The position numbers and the translations under genes were made by a program. The notes under the pieces are model-generated. The model did not search any database, was not told the origin of the DNA, and was given only the letters and a program-made list of their open reading frames with translations. Positions 8,030 through 16,469 of a DNA stretch of 61,859 bases are shown in pieces (the stretch's first letter is position 1; every line of letters begins with the position of its first letter). The DNA is from an uncultured Oribacterium sp. (GTDB lineage Bacteria; Bacillota; Clostridia; Lachnospirales; Lachnospiraceae): the NCBI GenBank assembly GCA_900770445.1, contig CAAGKO010000045.1, positions 1 to 61,859 on the forward strand. Direction: 5' to 3'.

Positions 8030-8058
8030 ATTCTACGAAATAAAAATCACTTTGTCAA
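8030..8058 (-). promoter_or_regulatory. Strong sigma-A promoter of the candidate RNA
   Basis: On the minus strand TTGACA and TAGAAT are separated by 17 bp, as good a match as the tRNA promoters in this window. No coding start lies downstream before 5016, which argues for an RNA gene. Confidence 0.8.
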
Positions 8059-8097
8059 TCGATTTATAGAAAGAAATTATTTTTATTTTAAGGAGAT

Positions 8098-8146
8098 GGT
8101 AACAGTTCAGCCGGGGTGAGGAAGTCACCCAGGCTGAACTGTTACC
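8098..8146. repeat. GGTAACAGTTCAGCC palindrome
   Basis: GGTAACAGTTCAGCC is followed by its exact complement after a GC-rich centre (GGGGTGA/TCACCC). It overlaps the stop codon of the acylphosphatase gene. A closely similar palindrome is at 33425-33473. Confidence 0.75.
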
Positions 8147-8417
8147 GGATATGAAATCCGCTCTCTTCTACGCATGGAATCTCGCACATTTCGATGTCTG
8201 TCACGTCGATCCAACGCTGCTGCCGGATGCGGGCCAGCAGTTCCTGAATCGCGCTTTCAGAGCCCTGCACTTCCATCTCTACGCGGCCATCCCACATATT
8301 CTCCACCCAGCCGGTGAGTCCCAGCGACTGGGCGATGTGGTAGGAACGAAAACGAAAACCGACGCCCTGAACATCGCCGGAAAAATAGATGTGTTTTCTC
8401 ACGATGGATTCACGCAT
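8142..8417 (-). CDS. acyP: Acylphosphatase
   Basis: This 91-residue protein has the full single-domain acylphosphatase fold. SGDVQGVGFRFR supplies the phosphate loop and catalytic Arg 22, and GWVENMWDGRVEMEVQG supplies catalytic Asn 40. It hydrolyses carboxyl-phosphate bonds of small acyl phosphates in the cytoplasm. GAGG lies 6 nt before the ATG. The stop codon sits inside the palindromic repeat at 8098-8146. It is probably transcribed alone. Confidence 0.92.
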   Translation of the reverse strand: MRESIVRKHIYFSGDVQGVGFRFRSYHIAQSLGLTGWVENMWDGRVEMEVQGSESAIQELLARIRQQRWIDVTDIEMCEIPCVEESGFHIR

Positions 8418-8554
8418 ACACGACCTCTTTCTCTTTAACTATTGAAATACTTACCTGCTTTCTGGTGCGTAGTACAGGGATCGATGATACGAAGATTTCT
8501 CCTGTTCTCATCCCCCAAATCACCGCTATATCCGCACTTGAAGGTTCTTTCGGT

Positions 8555-9712
8555 CTAGTCCTCGAATCGCCCCTTCATACGCAGGTCCTTCTCCCACAGC
8601 GCAAGCTGTCCTCGCGCGAAGAGGCTGTCGATCTCGAGATCCGCATCCAGCACGAGGAGATCTGCGTCAGCGCCTGCCGCGATGCAGCCCTTTCGGCCCT
8701 CCTGCGCGAGCAGGGTTGCCGGTGTAGTCGTCAGGAGCTTCAGCACCTGCTCGAGTGGCATGCCCATGCGCACCAGTGCCCGGATGGTTTTATGCAGGTA
8801 CTTCGGTGACGCATAGGTCAGTCCCACACACTCCCCTGCGTCGTTAAAGCGCGGCTGGCTTCCGTAGGCGTCACTTGACAGGCTCACATGATCCGGATTC
8901 ACACCCTCGCGGTGCAGTAGATCAAAAAGCTTCATGGCATCCTCTTCCACTGCCACATCATCCGAGCCGGCAGTGCAGTCGATGTAGCCGCCCCGCTTCA
9001 CGAGCTTCACGCCGGCGTCGATCAGCTCCGGTGAGCGCAGCATATGCGTCGGGAGCAGGTTCTTCGCCGGTACATCCGAGTGATCCAGTACGTAGAAAAT
9101 CGGATCCAGCGTCGCTTTTCCGCTGCCCATATGCATCGTCACAAGCCCCGGTGTGCCGCTTAGCAGACCGGCGCGGCGTGCAGCCGTCGCGAGGGCGATC
9201 AGCTCCTTTCCGCCCGGATTCGAGCTTCGGTGATCGGATACCGCGACTTTCACGCCGATCATCGGTGGAATCAGGACGATGTCCCGCTCGACGCTTCCGG
9301 TGATCGTCGTCGGCGGGTAGCCATAGGATGAGGTCAATGTATACACCGTCATGCCTTCTTCGGTCAGTGCACGGGCCTTCGCCACCAGGTTCTCGAGACT
9401 TCGCGTGATGCCGTCCGTGCCCAGAAGCCCGACGACGGTGGTGATGCCGTTCCGGAAAAAGGTGCTGAGTGAAGACTCCGGTACGCGGGATGCCGGTCCC
9501 TGCTCGCCTCCGCCACCTGTGATGTGGACATGCAGATCGATGTAGGCCGGCACGAGGGTCTTTCCCGAGAGATCATAGACCTCGACATCTGGAAGTCCCT
9601 CATAGCCGCGGATCTCCTCCGCGATACGAAGAATCTTCTCTCCCTCGATCAGCACATCCCTTTTACCGAGAGGCGCTGGTGTGTAAACGCTGGCATTCTT
9701 TAATAATTTCAT
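8555..9712 (-). CDS. iadA: Isoaspartyl dipeptidase (beta-aspartyl-peptidase)
   Basis: This 385-residue amidohydrolase cleaves isoaspartyl dipeptides left by damaged proteins. Binuclear metal ligands can be placed: His 61 and His 63 in DLHVHITGGGGE, the bridging carbamylated Lys 155 in MIGVKVAVSDHRSS, His 194 (VTMHMGSG), His 223 (LLPTHMLRS) and Asp 281 (LSSDAYGSQP). The HITGGGGE segment and the total length are diagnostic of IadA. AAAGGA lies upstream of the ATG. The MATE gene ends 50 nt upstream on the same strand, so the two may be cotranscribed. The stop is TAG. Confidence 0.93.
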   Translation of the reverse strand: MKLLKNASVYTPAPLGKRDVLIEGEKILRIAEEIRGYEGLPDVEVYDLSGKTLVPAYIDLHVHITGGGGEQGPASRVPESSLSTFFRNGITTVVGLLGTDGITRSLENLVAKARALTEEGMTVYTLTSSYGYPPTTITGSVERDIVLIPPMIGVKVAVSDHRSSNPGGKELIALATAARRAGLLSGTPGLVTMHMGSGKATLDPIFYVLDHSDVPAKNLLPTHMLRSPELIDAGVKLVKRGGYIDCTAGSDDVAVEEDAMKLFDLLHREGVNPDHVSLSSDAYGSQPRFNDAGECVGLTYASPKYLHKTIRALVRMGMPLEQVLKLLTTTPATLLAQEGRKGCIAAGADADLLVLDADLEIDSLFARGQLALWEKDLRMKGRFED

Positions 9713-9762
9713 AGGGTCATCCTTTCTATGATTTCAGTTGTAAAAGTGTCATAACTTACCTC

Positions 9763-11130
9763 TTAATTCGTACGTCCTTTTTTCAGGATGCCATCAAACT
9801 TCAGCATGAAGCAGCTGGTGGTGACGATGGCGGCGATGAGATCACTCACCGGCTCTGCGAGGAATACGGCGAAGACCTGATTCGACAGGAAATGCGGCAG
9901 GATCAGGATGAGCGGGATCAGCAGGACGATCTTTCGGAGGCAGGCGAGCAGCAGGCTGATCTTCGCCTGGCCGAGGGCCATGAAGCTCTGCTGGCATCCG
10001 ATCTGTGCACCGAAGGCGAAGATGCCGGCCATATAGATGCGGAGCGCCCAGGATGTATAGCTGCGAAGCTCCATATTGCTGGTGAAGATGCCGGCGAAGA
10101 ACTGTGGCTTCAGCATGACGATCGCCCAGAACAGGGTCGCATAGCTGAAGCAGGCGATAAACTGTGCGGCGAAGGCTTTCTTCACGCGGTCTGCATTGCC
10201 CGCACCGAAGTTGAAGCTGATGATCGGCTGCCCGCCCTGACAGATGCCCTGCATCGGCAGTGTCGCCAGCTGGCTGACGCTGGTGATGATCGTCATCGCG
10301 CCGACCGCGACATCACCGCCGTAACGCGCGAGGCTGGAGGTGAAGCTGATGGAGAGCAGGCTCTCGGTCGACAGCATCACGAAGGTGGAGATGCCGAGAC
10401 TCAGGCACGGAAGGATGATCTTCGGGTCGAGCTTCATATTCGCCCTGCGAAGGTGCAGAAGGGTCTGCTTTCCGGTCAGGAAGCGGAGGATCCAGACGGC
10501 ACCGACCGACTGACTCAGCACAGTGGCGAGCGCCGCGCCCTGCACGCCCATGCCCAGTACGAAGATGAAAATCGGATCCAGGATGATGTTGATGGCCGCG
10601 CCGATGACGGTCGTCAGCATGCTGATTTTTGCGAAGCCCTGGGTGGTGATGAAGGGGTTCATGCCGAGCACGATCATCACGAAGACCGTGCCGAGGATAT
10701 AAATGCGTGCGTAGGCCAGTGCATACGGCAGGGTGACCGCACTGGCACCGAAAAGGCGAAGCAGGGTCGGCGCGAGTGCATAAAACACGAGGGTCAGCAC
10801 GAGGGCGAAGCGCATCAGGATGGAGAAGCAGTTGCCGACGATCTTCTCTGCCGTCGCATGGTCCTTCGCGCCCATCGAAATCGCGGCGCGTGGTGCACCG
10901 CCGGCACCCGCCAGCATGGCGAAGGCGTTGATCAGCATGAGGATCGGCGTGAAGAGGCCGACGCCGGTCAGTGCATGGGCACCGACGTCGGCCATGTGAC
11001 CGATGTAGATACGGTCGACGATGTTATAGAGGAGGTTGACGATCTGGGCGACGACCGCCGGAATCGCGAGCTGGGCGAGCAGCTTCGGGATGCTGCCGCT
11101 GCCCATGTCCTGTGTTTTGGTCTGCATCAT
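9763..11130 (-). CDS. MATE family efflux transporter
   Basis: This 455-residue membrane protein has about twelve hydrophobic helices in two homologous halves, as in sodium- or proton-coupled multidrug and toxic compound exporters of the DinF/NorM type. Recognisable parts are IPAVVAQIVNLLYNIVDRIY, AGAGGAPRAAISMG and PIISFNFGAGN in the second half. The substrate is unknown. Two adjacent ATGs (11130 and 11127) are possible starts; the upstream AAAGGA is about 12 nt away, which is wide. iadA follows after 50 nt. Confidence 0.9.
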   Translation of the reverse strand: MMQTKTQDMGSGSIPKLLAQLAIPAVVAQIVNLLYNIVDRIYIGHMADVGAHALTGVGLFTPILMLINAFAMLAGAGGAPRAAISMGAKDHATAEKIVGNCFSILMRFALVLTLVFYALAPTLLRLFGASAVTLPYALAYARIYILGTVFVMIVLGMNPFITTQGFAKISMLTTVIGAAINIILDPIFIFVLGMGVQGAALATVLSQSVGAVWILRFLTGKQTLLHLRRANMKLDPKIILPCLSLGISTFVMLSTESLLSISFTSSLARYGGDVAVGAMTIITSVSQLATLPMQGICQGGQPIISFNFGAGNADRVKKAFAAQFIACFSYATLFWAIVMLKPQFFAGIFTSNMELRSYTSWALRIYMAGIFAFGAQIGCQQSFMALGQAKISLLLACLRKIVLLIPLILILPHFLSNQVFAVFLAEPVSDLIAAIVTTSCFMLKFDGILKKGRTN

Positions 11131-11447
11131 ATAAATCTGAAATCCTTTCTACTGCTTAAGATGCTCGGGAAGCACAGCTGTGGCTGTAAAACGCTTCCAC
11201 GATGTAAAGATATCTCCGTTTTTATTATACGTGAGCATATCCCTCCTATTATAGCCAAAGATGAAAAATATACCACGATGATTTTATGGAAAATCCGCAT
11301 TCACTATAAGTAAACAGCTCGTAATTCATGTCAATAATTATAAAATAATGACATAAATTATCAAATACTTGTGCGAATATGCTATAATCTACACAATTGT
11401 ATCCTTGGGCGAAGGATGGAGTATCAATTTTTGAAAGGACATAGAAT
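11131..11447. promoter_or_regulatory. Divergent control region between the MATE and hydrogenase genes
   Basis: This 317-bp AT-rich region has no gene. TATAAT at 11383-11388 is a likely -10 for the hydrogenase operon with a poor -35, suggesting activator dependence. A small hairpin (ATCCTT/AAGGAT, 11401-11417) lies in the leader. Two TATAAT-like boxes on the minus strand (about 11225-11255) could serve the MATE gene. I saw no Rex-type palindrome. Confidence 0.45.
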
Positions 11448-13280
11448 ATGAGTAGATTGACCATTTTTACGAAGAATGAAGCCGAGAAAACGGTGGAGTC
11501 TCTCTACAAGGATCTCGAGCGCCGCGTTCAGGCGGCCCAGCCGGGACTCTGCCCTGTAGATCTCGCGTCTTCATTTCTGCATCTCTGCCATGCCCAGTCC
11601 TGCGGTAAGTGTACACCATGCCGTGTCGGCCTCGGCCAGCTGGAAGCACTGATCGGACAGGTGCTGGATGGTACGGCGGACATGTTTACACTGAAGGTGC
11701 TGGAGGACACGGCAGAGAGTATCTATATGTCGGCGGACTGCGCGATCGGTTCCGAGGCGGCACGTATGGTGCTCGAGGGACTGCGCGGCTTCCGTGATGA
11801 CTATGTGGAGCATATCAGGCATGGCCGCTGCAAGAGCATGCACAGCCAGCCGGTGCCATGTGTATGGCAGTGTCCGGCACATGTGGACATCCCTGGCTAC
11901 ATTGCCCTCATCCATGACAAGCGTTATGAGGATGCGGTGCAGCTGATTCGTAAGGATAACCCGATGCCGGCGACCTGCGGTCTTATCTGTGAGCATCCGT
12001 GTGAGGTTCGCTGCCGTCGTACGCTCGTAGATGATCCGATCAACATCCGTGGACTGAAGCGCTTCGCGGTCGAGCATGAGGACACCATCCCTGCACCGAA
12101 GCAAATGCCGGCGACCGGCAAGCGGGTGGCTGTCATCGGCGGTGGTCCGAGCGGTCTCAGCTGTGCCTACTATCTCAGCATCATGGGCCATGAGGTTACC
12201 GTTTATGAGCAGCGGAAGCAGCTCGGCGGTATGCTGCGCTATGGTATTCCGGCCTATCGTTTCCCGCGTGAGATCCTGGATCGCGAGATCGAGGGCCTGA
12301 AGCTCGCAGGGTTCGAAACGAAGACCGATATCTCGATCGGCCGCGACATTTCCGTCGCTGAGCTTCGTAGTCAGTATGACGCGATGTATGTAGCCATCGG
12401 TGCACATACCGACCGTAAGATCGGTATCGAGGGCGAGGATGCTGAGGGCGTGATTTCGGCGGTTGAGATGCTTCGTGCCATCGGTGATGATCGCTATCCG
12501 GATTTCACCGGCATGGATGTCGTGGTCGTCGGTGGTGGTAATGTCGCGATGGACGTCGCACGTTCTGCGATCCGCTGCCATGCGAAGTCGGTCAAGGTCG
12601 CTTACCGTCGTCGAAAGCAGGATATGACGGCTCTCGCAGAGGAAGTCGAGGGTGCGATCGCGGACGGCGTGGAGATCGTCGAGCTGAACGCACCGGTGCG
12701 CATCGAGAAGGATGCACAGAATCGCTGCACCGGTCTCATCGTGAAGCCGCAGATCCCGGGTGCGGTCAAGGGTGGCCGTCCTTCCCCGAAGAACAGCGCG
12801 AAGGATGAGGTGCTGCTTCCGGCAGACCGTGTACTCGTGGCCATCGGTCAGGGTATCGAGTCCGGCAAGTTCGGCGAGTTCGGTATCCCGGTTCAGCAGG
12901 GCCGTATCTCCGCCTTCGATACCTCGGATATCGCGGACAATGAAGGCATCTTCGCAGGTGGTGACTGTGTGACCGGTCCGGCCACCGTCATCCGTGCGAT
13001 CGCAGCCGGAAAGGTAGCGGCCGCCAATATCGACGAATATCTCGGATTCAACCATGAGATCACGACGGACGTCGTGCTGCCGCCGATTCGTTTCGACGAT
13101 CATAAGGCACTCGGCCGTGTGAACATGGTAGAGCGTCCGGCGGATGAGCGCAGATGTGATTTTAAGCTGATGGAGTGTCCGATGACGGAGGAGGAAGCAC
13201 TGCAGGAGTCCTCGAGATGTCTGCACTGTGATCACTTCGGCTATGGCATCTTAAAGGGAGGCAGAGATACGAAATGGTAA
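11448..13280 (+). CDS. NuoF-type iron-sulfur / GltD-like NAD(P)H oxidoreductase, hydrogenase partner
   Basis: This 610-residue protein joins two modules. Residues 1-115 match the C-terminal [4Fe-4S] domain of NuoF/HydB (SCGKCTPCRVG and a distal Cys in SADCAIGSEAA) but lack the NADH/FMN-binding part. From about 138 it is like the glutamate synthase small subunit. It has the N-terminal cysteine cluster (CVWQCPAHVDIPG, CGLICEHPCEVRC), an FAD Rossmann motif VAVIGGGPSGLSCAYYL and an NAD(P) motif VVVVGGGNVAMDVARSA. It ends with CLHCDHFG. It probably passes electrons between NAD(P)H and the hydrogenase encoded next, which overlaps it by 7 nt (ATGGTAA). The direction and a bifurcating role are not known. 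Confidence 0.82.
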   Translation: MSRLTIFTKNEAEKTVESLYKDLERRVQAAQPGLCPVDLASSFLHLCHAQSCGKCTPCRVGLGQLEALIGQVLDGTADMFTLKVLEDTAESIYMSADCAIGSEAARMVLEGLRGFRDDYVEHIRHGRCKSMHSQPVPCVWQCPAHVDIPGYIALIHDKRYEDAVQLIRKDNPMPATCGLICEHPCEVRCRRTLVDDPINIRGLKRFAVEHEDTIPAPKQMPATGKRVAVIGGGPSGLSCAYYLSIMGHEVTVYEQRKQLGGMLRYGIPAYRFPREILDREIEGLKLAGFETKTDISIGRDISVAELRSQYDAMYVAIGAHTDRKIGIEGEDAEGVISAVEMLRAIGDDRYPDFTGMDVVVVGGGNVAMDVARSAIRCHAKSVKVAYRRRKQDMTALAEEVEGAIADGVEIVELNAPVRIEKDAQNRCTGLIVKPQIPGAVKGGRPSPKNSAKDEVLLPADRVLVAIGQGIESGKFGEFGIPVQQGRISAFDTSDIADNEGIFAGGDCVTGPATVIRAIAAGKVAAANIDEYLGFNHEITTDVVLPPIRFDDHKALGRVNMVERPADERRCDFKLMECPMTEEEALQESSRCLHCDHFGYGILKGGRDTKW

Positions 13281-15010
13281 ATTGTACGATTGATGGCAGA
13301 GCTGTTCGGGTCCCGGAGCGGACCACCATACTGAATGCTGCCGCCGCTGCGGGCATTCACATCCCGACACTGTGCTACTTAAAGGATATCAACGAAATTG
13401 CGGCATGCAGAGTCTGCGTCGTCGAGGTCGAGGGTTATGAGCGTTTGATGACCGCCTGCAACAACACTGTGGCCGAGGGCATGGTCGTTTATACGAACTC
13501 CCGGAAAGCACGTCTCGCGCGTCGTGCGAATGTGGAGCTGATCCTCAGCCAGCATGATACGAACTGTGCGATCTGTGTGCGCTCCGGAAACTGTGAGCTG
13601 CAGAAGGTGGCGAATGATCTCAATATCCTGAGCATCCCGTTTGAGAAGCAGCTGCCGAAGAAACATCGCAGCTCGCTGAACTTCCCGCTGATCCGGAATT
13701 ACGACAAGTGCATCAAGTGCATGCGCTGCGTACAGATCTGTGATAAGGTGCAGGACAGCCATATCTGGGATGTCATCAACACCGGTTCCCAGAGTACCGT
13801 CGATGTGAAGGATGCCTATGATCTCGAGACCAGCAAGTGCGCGCTCTGCGGTCAGTGTATCACCCACTGCCCTACTGCGGCACTGCGTGAGCGGGATGAT
13901 ACCCACGACATCCTCGATGCACTCGAGAATCCGGATAAGATCGTGGTCGCACAGATCGCACCGTCGATTCGTACGGCCTGGGGCGAGGGCTTCGGTCTCA
14001 CCCCGGAGCAGGCGACCGTGAAGCGTCTCGCCGCTGCGCTGAAGATCACCGGTTTCGACTATGTATTTGACACCAACTGGTCCGCCGACCTCACCATCAT
14101 GGAGGAGGCGACGGAGTTCCTCGAGAAGCTGACGCACAAGGAAGAGAATAAGTTCCCGATGTTCACCAGCTGCTGTCCTGGCTGGATCCGCTTCTGCAAG
14201 GCACACTACCCGGATTTCGTGGACCAGCTCTCCACCTCGAAGTCGCCGCAGCAGATGTTCGGTGCGATCATCAAGAGCTACTTCGCGGAGAAGCTCGGCG
14301 TGGATCCGTCCCGTATCTACTGTGTATCCATCATGCCGTGTCTCGCGAAGAAGGCCGAGTGTGGTTATGAGACGATGCGGAATGACCAGGGCGATCCGGA
14401 TGTCGATGTCGTACTGACGACCCGTGAGGTGAACCGTCTCCTGCGTATGGAGAACATCGCACCGGGCGAGATCGATGAGATCGAGCTCGACAATCCGTTC
14501 TCTGCAGGTTCCGGTGCAGCGAACATCTTCGGCTCCACCGGTGGTGTTATGGAGGCCGCGCTTCGTACCGCTTACCACAGTGTAACCGGCGAGAATCCGG
14601 ATCCGGATGCGTTCCATGATGTCCGTGGTCAGGACGGCTGGAAGGAAGCGAGCTTCGATATCAAGGGCATCCCGGTACGTGTTGCGGTCGTAAACGGCCT
14701 CGGCAACGCGGCGAAGCTTCTCGATGCGCTTCGGAAGAAGACCGTCGAGTATGATTTCGTCGAAGTCATGGCCTGCCCTGGCGGCTGCGTCGGCGGCGGC
14801 GGACAGCCGATCCACGACAGCGTCGAGATGGCACCGGAGCGTGCGAAGACGCTATATGCACAGGATGCAGCCGGTGCTCTCCGCTTCAGCCATGAGAATC
14901 CGGATGTCATCCGCTGCTATGAGGAGTATCTCGAGAAGCCGCTCAGTGAGCGTGCTGAGCACCTGCTCCACACCGATCACCACGGCTGGAAGATGCCTGG
15001 CGAAAGATAA
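13274..15010 (+). CDS. hydA: [FeFe] hydrogenase, group A
   Basis: This 578-residue cytoplasmic enzyme interconverts protons and H2. N-terminal relay clusters are visible: a [2Fe-2S] site (Cys 34, 45, 48, 62), the His-Cys [4Fe-4S] site (His 94, Cys 98, 101, 107), and two ferredoxin-type [4Fe-4S] sites (CIKCMRCVQIC at 146-156, CALCGQCITHC at 189-199). The H-cluster signatures are all canonical: TSCCPGW (298-304, including the proton-relay Cys), MPCLAKKAE (354-362) and MACPGGCVGGGGQP (499-512). It overlaps the upstream oxidoreductase gene and is translationally coupled to it. No HydE, HydF or HydG maturases are in the window. Confidence 0.96.
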   Translation: MVNCTIDGRAVRVPERTTILNAAAAAGIHIPTLCYLKDINEIAACRVCVVEVEGYERLMTACNNTVAEGMVVYTNSRKARLARRANVELILSQHDTNCAICVRSGNCELQKVANDLNILSIPFEKQLPKKHRSSLNFPLIRNYDKCIKCMRCVQICDKVQDSHIWDVINTGSQSTVDVKDAYDLETSKCALCGQCITHCPTAALRERDDTHDILDALENPDKIVVAQIAPSIRTAWGEGFGLTPEQATVKRLAAALKITGFDYVFDTNWSADLTIMEEATEFLEKLTHKEENKFPMFTSCCPGWIRFCKAHYPDFVDQLSTSKSPQQMFGAIIKSYFAEKLGVDPSRIYCVSIMPCLAKKAECGYETMRNDQGDPDVDVVLTTREVNRLLRMENIAPGEIDEIELDNPFSAGSGAANIFGSTGGVMEAALRTAYHSVTGENPDPDAFHDVRGQDGWKEASFDIKGIPVRVAVVNGLGNAAKLLDALRKKTVEYDFVEVMACPGGCVGGGGQPIHDSVEMAPERAKTLYAQDAAGALRFSHENPDVIRCYEEYLEKPLSERAEHLLHTDHHGWKMPGER

Positions 15011-15026
15011 ATACGTTTTTTAAAAG

Positions 15027-15054
15027 AGAAGCCGGCGCGATCGCGCCGGCTTCT
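15027..15054. terminator. Bidirectional terminator between hydA and cutC
   Basis: A perfect 28-bp palindrome with core GCCGGCGCGATCGCGCCGGC lies between the convergent genes. T-rich tracts flank it on both sides. Confidence 0.8.
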
Positions 15055-15060
15055 TCTCTG

Positions 15061-15813
15061 TTATCTGAGGCTTTTGAGCATCTCCACTGCGCGCCGGATT
15101 TCCTCTTCGTCTGTTCGGTAGAGCTCGAATTCACTGATGCCGTCGAGGCCCATGTGGACATGTTCGTTGCGGTAGCGCATGCCACTCGAGAGGATTTTCT
15201 TGCCCGACATATGAAAAGCGTGGGCACCGGTCATACCCGCGATTTCGGCAATGTTGTCGGCCTTTACGCCGCCACCGACTAGGATCGTCGGATTCTCTTC
15301 CGACATCAGTACGAGCTTCCGCAGCAGCTCGCTTCCTGCCAGTGCATCACCTTCCTGTCCGGAGCTCAGGATCGTATCGATACCGAGCTCGGCTGCTTTT
15401 TCGTAGCAGGCGATCGGATCCGCGCATACATCGAAGGCACGGTGCAGGGTGATGCCACAGCGACCGTCCGTCGCATCGATCATGCCGTGCATCTGCGCTT
15501 CGTTCAGGCCGCCATCCGCCTGCAGGCTTCCGATGACGACACCATCGGCGCCAGCATTGGCAAAAAACCGGATATCCGCACACATCTGCTGATATTCATA
15601 TGCCGTGTACAGAAAATCACCGAATCGCGGACGAATCAGGACCCGGATCGGAAGCCCGGTTTCCTGCTGCACCTGCCGAAACAGAGTGTAGCCCGGCGTG
15701 GTGCCACCGATGATGAGGTTTGCGCACAGCTCGAGACGCGTCGCACCGCCGGCCTTCGCAGACAGCGCAGATTCTACACTGTCGACACATACTTCCAGGA
15801 TATAGTCATTCAT
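15061..15813 (-). CDS. cutC: CutC family protein
   Basis: This 250-residue TIM-barrel protein has the CutC hallmarks: LEVCVDSVESALSA, GGATRLELCANL, GGTTPGY, PIRVLIRPRFGDF, HRAFDVCADP and ILSSGQE. CutC was linked to copper handling in E. coli, but its biochemical role remains debated. The ATG at 15813 has GGAGG 8 nt upstream. That site overlaps the last codons of the XRE regulator gene, whose TGA is 2 nt before this ATG, so translation is coupled. A GTG two codons earlier is less likely. Confidence 0.9.
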   Translation of the reverse strand: MNDYILEVCVDSVESALSAKAGGATRLELCANLIIGGTTPGYTLFRQVQQETGLPIRVLIRPRFGDFLYTAYEYQQMCADIRFFANAGADGVVIGSLQADGGLNEAQMHGMIDATDGRCGITLHRAFDVCADPIACYEKAAELGIDTILSSGQEGDALAGSELLRKLVLMSEENPTILVGGGVKADNIAEIAGMTGAHAFHMSGKKILSSGMRYRNEHVHMGLDGISEFELYRTDEEEIRRAVEMLKSLR

Positions 15814-15815
15814 CC

Positions 15816-16469
15816 TCACTCCTCCGAATTGATTTTTTCTACCAAGTCTTCAACGCCGCAGTTCAGAACCCGAGCCAATCGAAGAAGGGTGTCCGCCTGC
15901 GCCTTATTAATGTCTTTCTGACGCTGTTCATACTGCTGAATCGTGCGAAGGGGGACTTGAGCTTCGTCTGCGAGCATAGACTGTGTTAAACCTGCTAAGA
16001 TGCGGAGCGATTTTAAATTCGTATCTGGTCGCGCCGTACGGTACAGCTGATTCATCTTATCTACGAATTGCTGTATATCCATCTCGTGGTAAGGGTCATA
16101 AAGTCTGCAAACATGTTTAATGCTGACGGCCTGTTCGATTTCAACGAAACGAAGCCCTGTGACCCATTGATAATAGGCGAGGCTCCATGCCGTCCAGTAT
16201 TCCGGGCTTCGACTATAGTTATAGAAGTGTTCCGGCTTCGGCTCAGGTATGCAAGCCTGGTTTAAAATGGTATGTGCGAGCTCTGTTCCGGACATGCCTG
16301 CAATCACTGAACAGTCCCCCTGTTCGAAGCGTGTACATAGTTCACTCATCAGAAATACATTCCACGCATTTTCCAGCGACAGATGCAGCTGGTTCACCAT
16401 ATAGTCCAGCATCTGCGCAAGATTTTTCTGAGCATTTGCAAGATAAGTTTTATCGTATGCGTGGATCAT
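15816..16469 (-). CDS. XRE-type regulator with a C-terminal HTH (possible antitoxin)
   Basis: This 217-residue protein has an alpha-helical N-terminal part of about 150 residues (LAQMLDYMVNQLHLSLENAW, PEYWTAWSLAYYQWVTGLRF) that I do not recognise. A helix-turn-helix follows at about 155-210 (LRILAGLTQSMLADEAQVPL, RTIQQYEQRQKDINKA). Its start overlaps the upstream DUF3990 gene by 20 nt. That arrangement and the fused HTH are typical of antitoxin-regulators, so it may neutralise and repress the partner. cutC follows after 2 nt, which is unusual for such a pair. Confidence 0.7.
   Translation of the reverse strand: MIHAYDKTYLANAQKNLAQMLDYMVNQLHLSLENAWNVFLMSELCTRFEQGDCSVIAGMSGTELAHTILNQACIPEPKPEHFYNYSRSPEYWTAWSLAYYQWVTGLRFVEIEQAVSIKHVCRLYDPYHEMDIQQFVDKMNQLYRTARPDTNLKSLRILAGLTQSMLADEAQVPLRTIQQYEQRQKDINKAQADTLLRLARVLNCGVEDLVEKINSEE

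Noticed and set aside
8030..8058. Promoter for an unseen minus-strand protein gene
   Set aside because: Two terminators follow within 280 nt, and the next minus-strand start is ribU, which has its own riboswitch and promoter.
9892..11313. Long plus-strand frame antisense to the MATE gene
   Set aside because: It is highly charged with no recognisable domain or ribosome site, and mirrors the codon bias of the real membrane protein gene.
11571..14815. Two long minus-strand frames antisense to the hydrogenase operon
   Set aside because: Both lack ribosome sites and known motifs, while the plus strand encodes complete cofactor motifs throughout.
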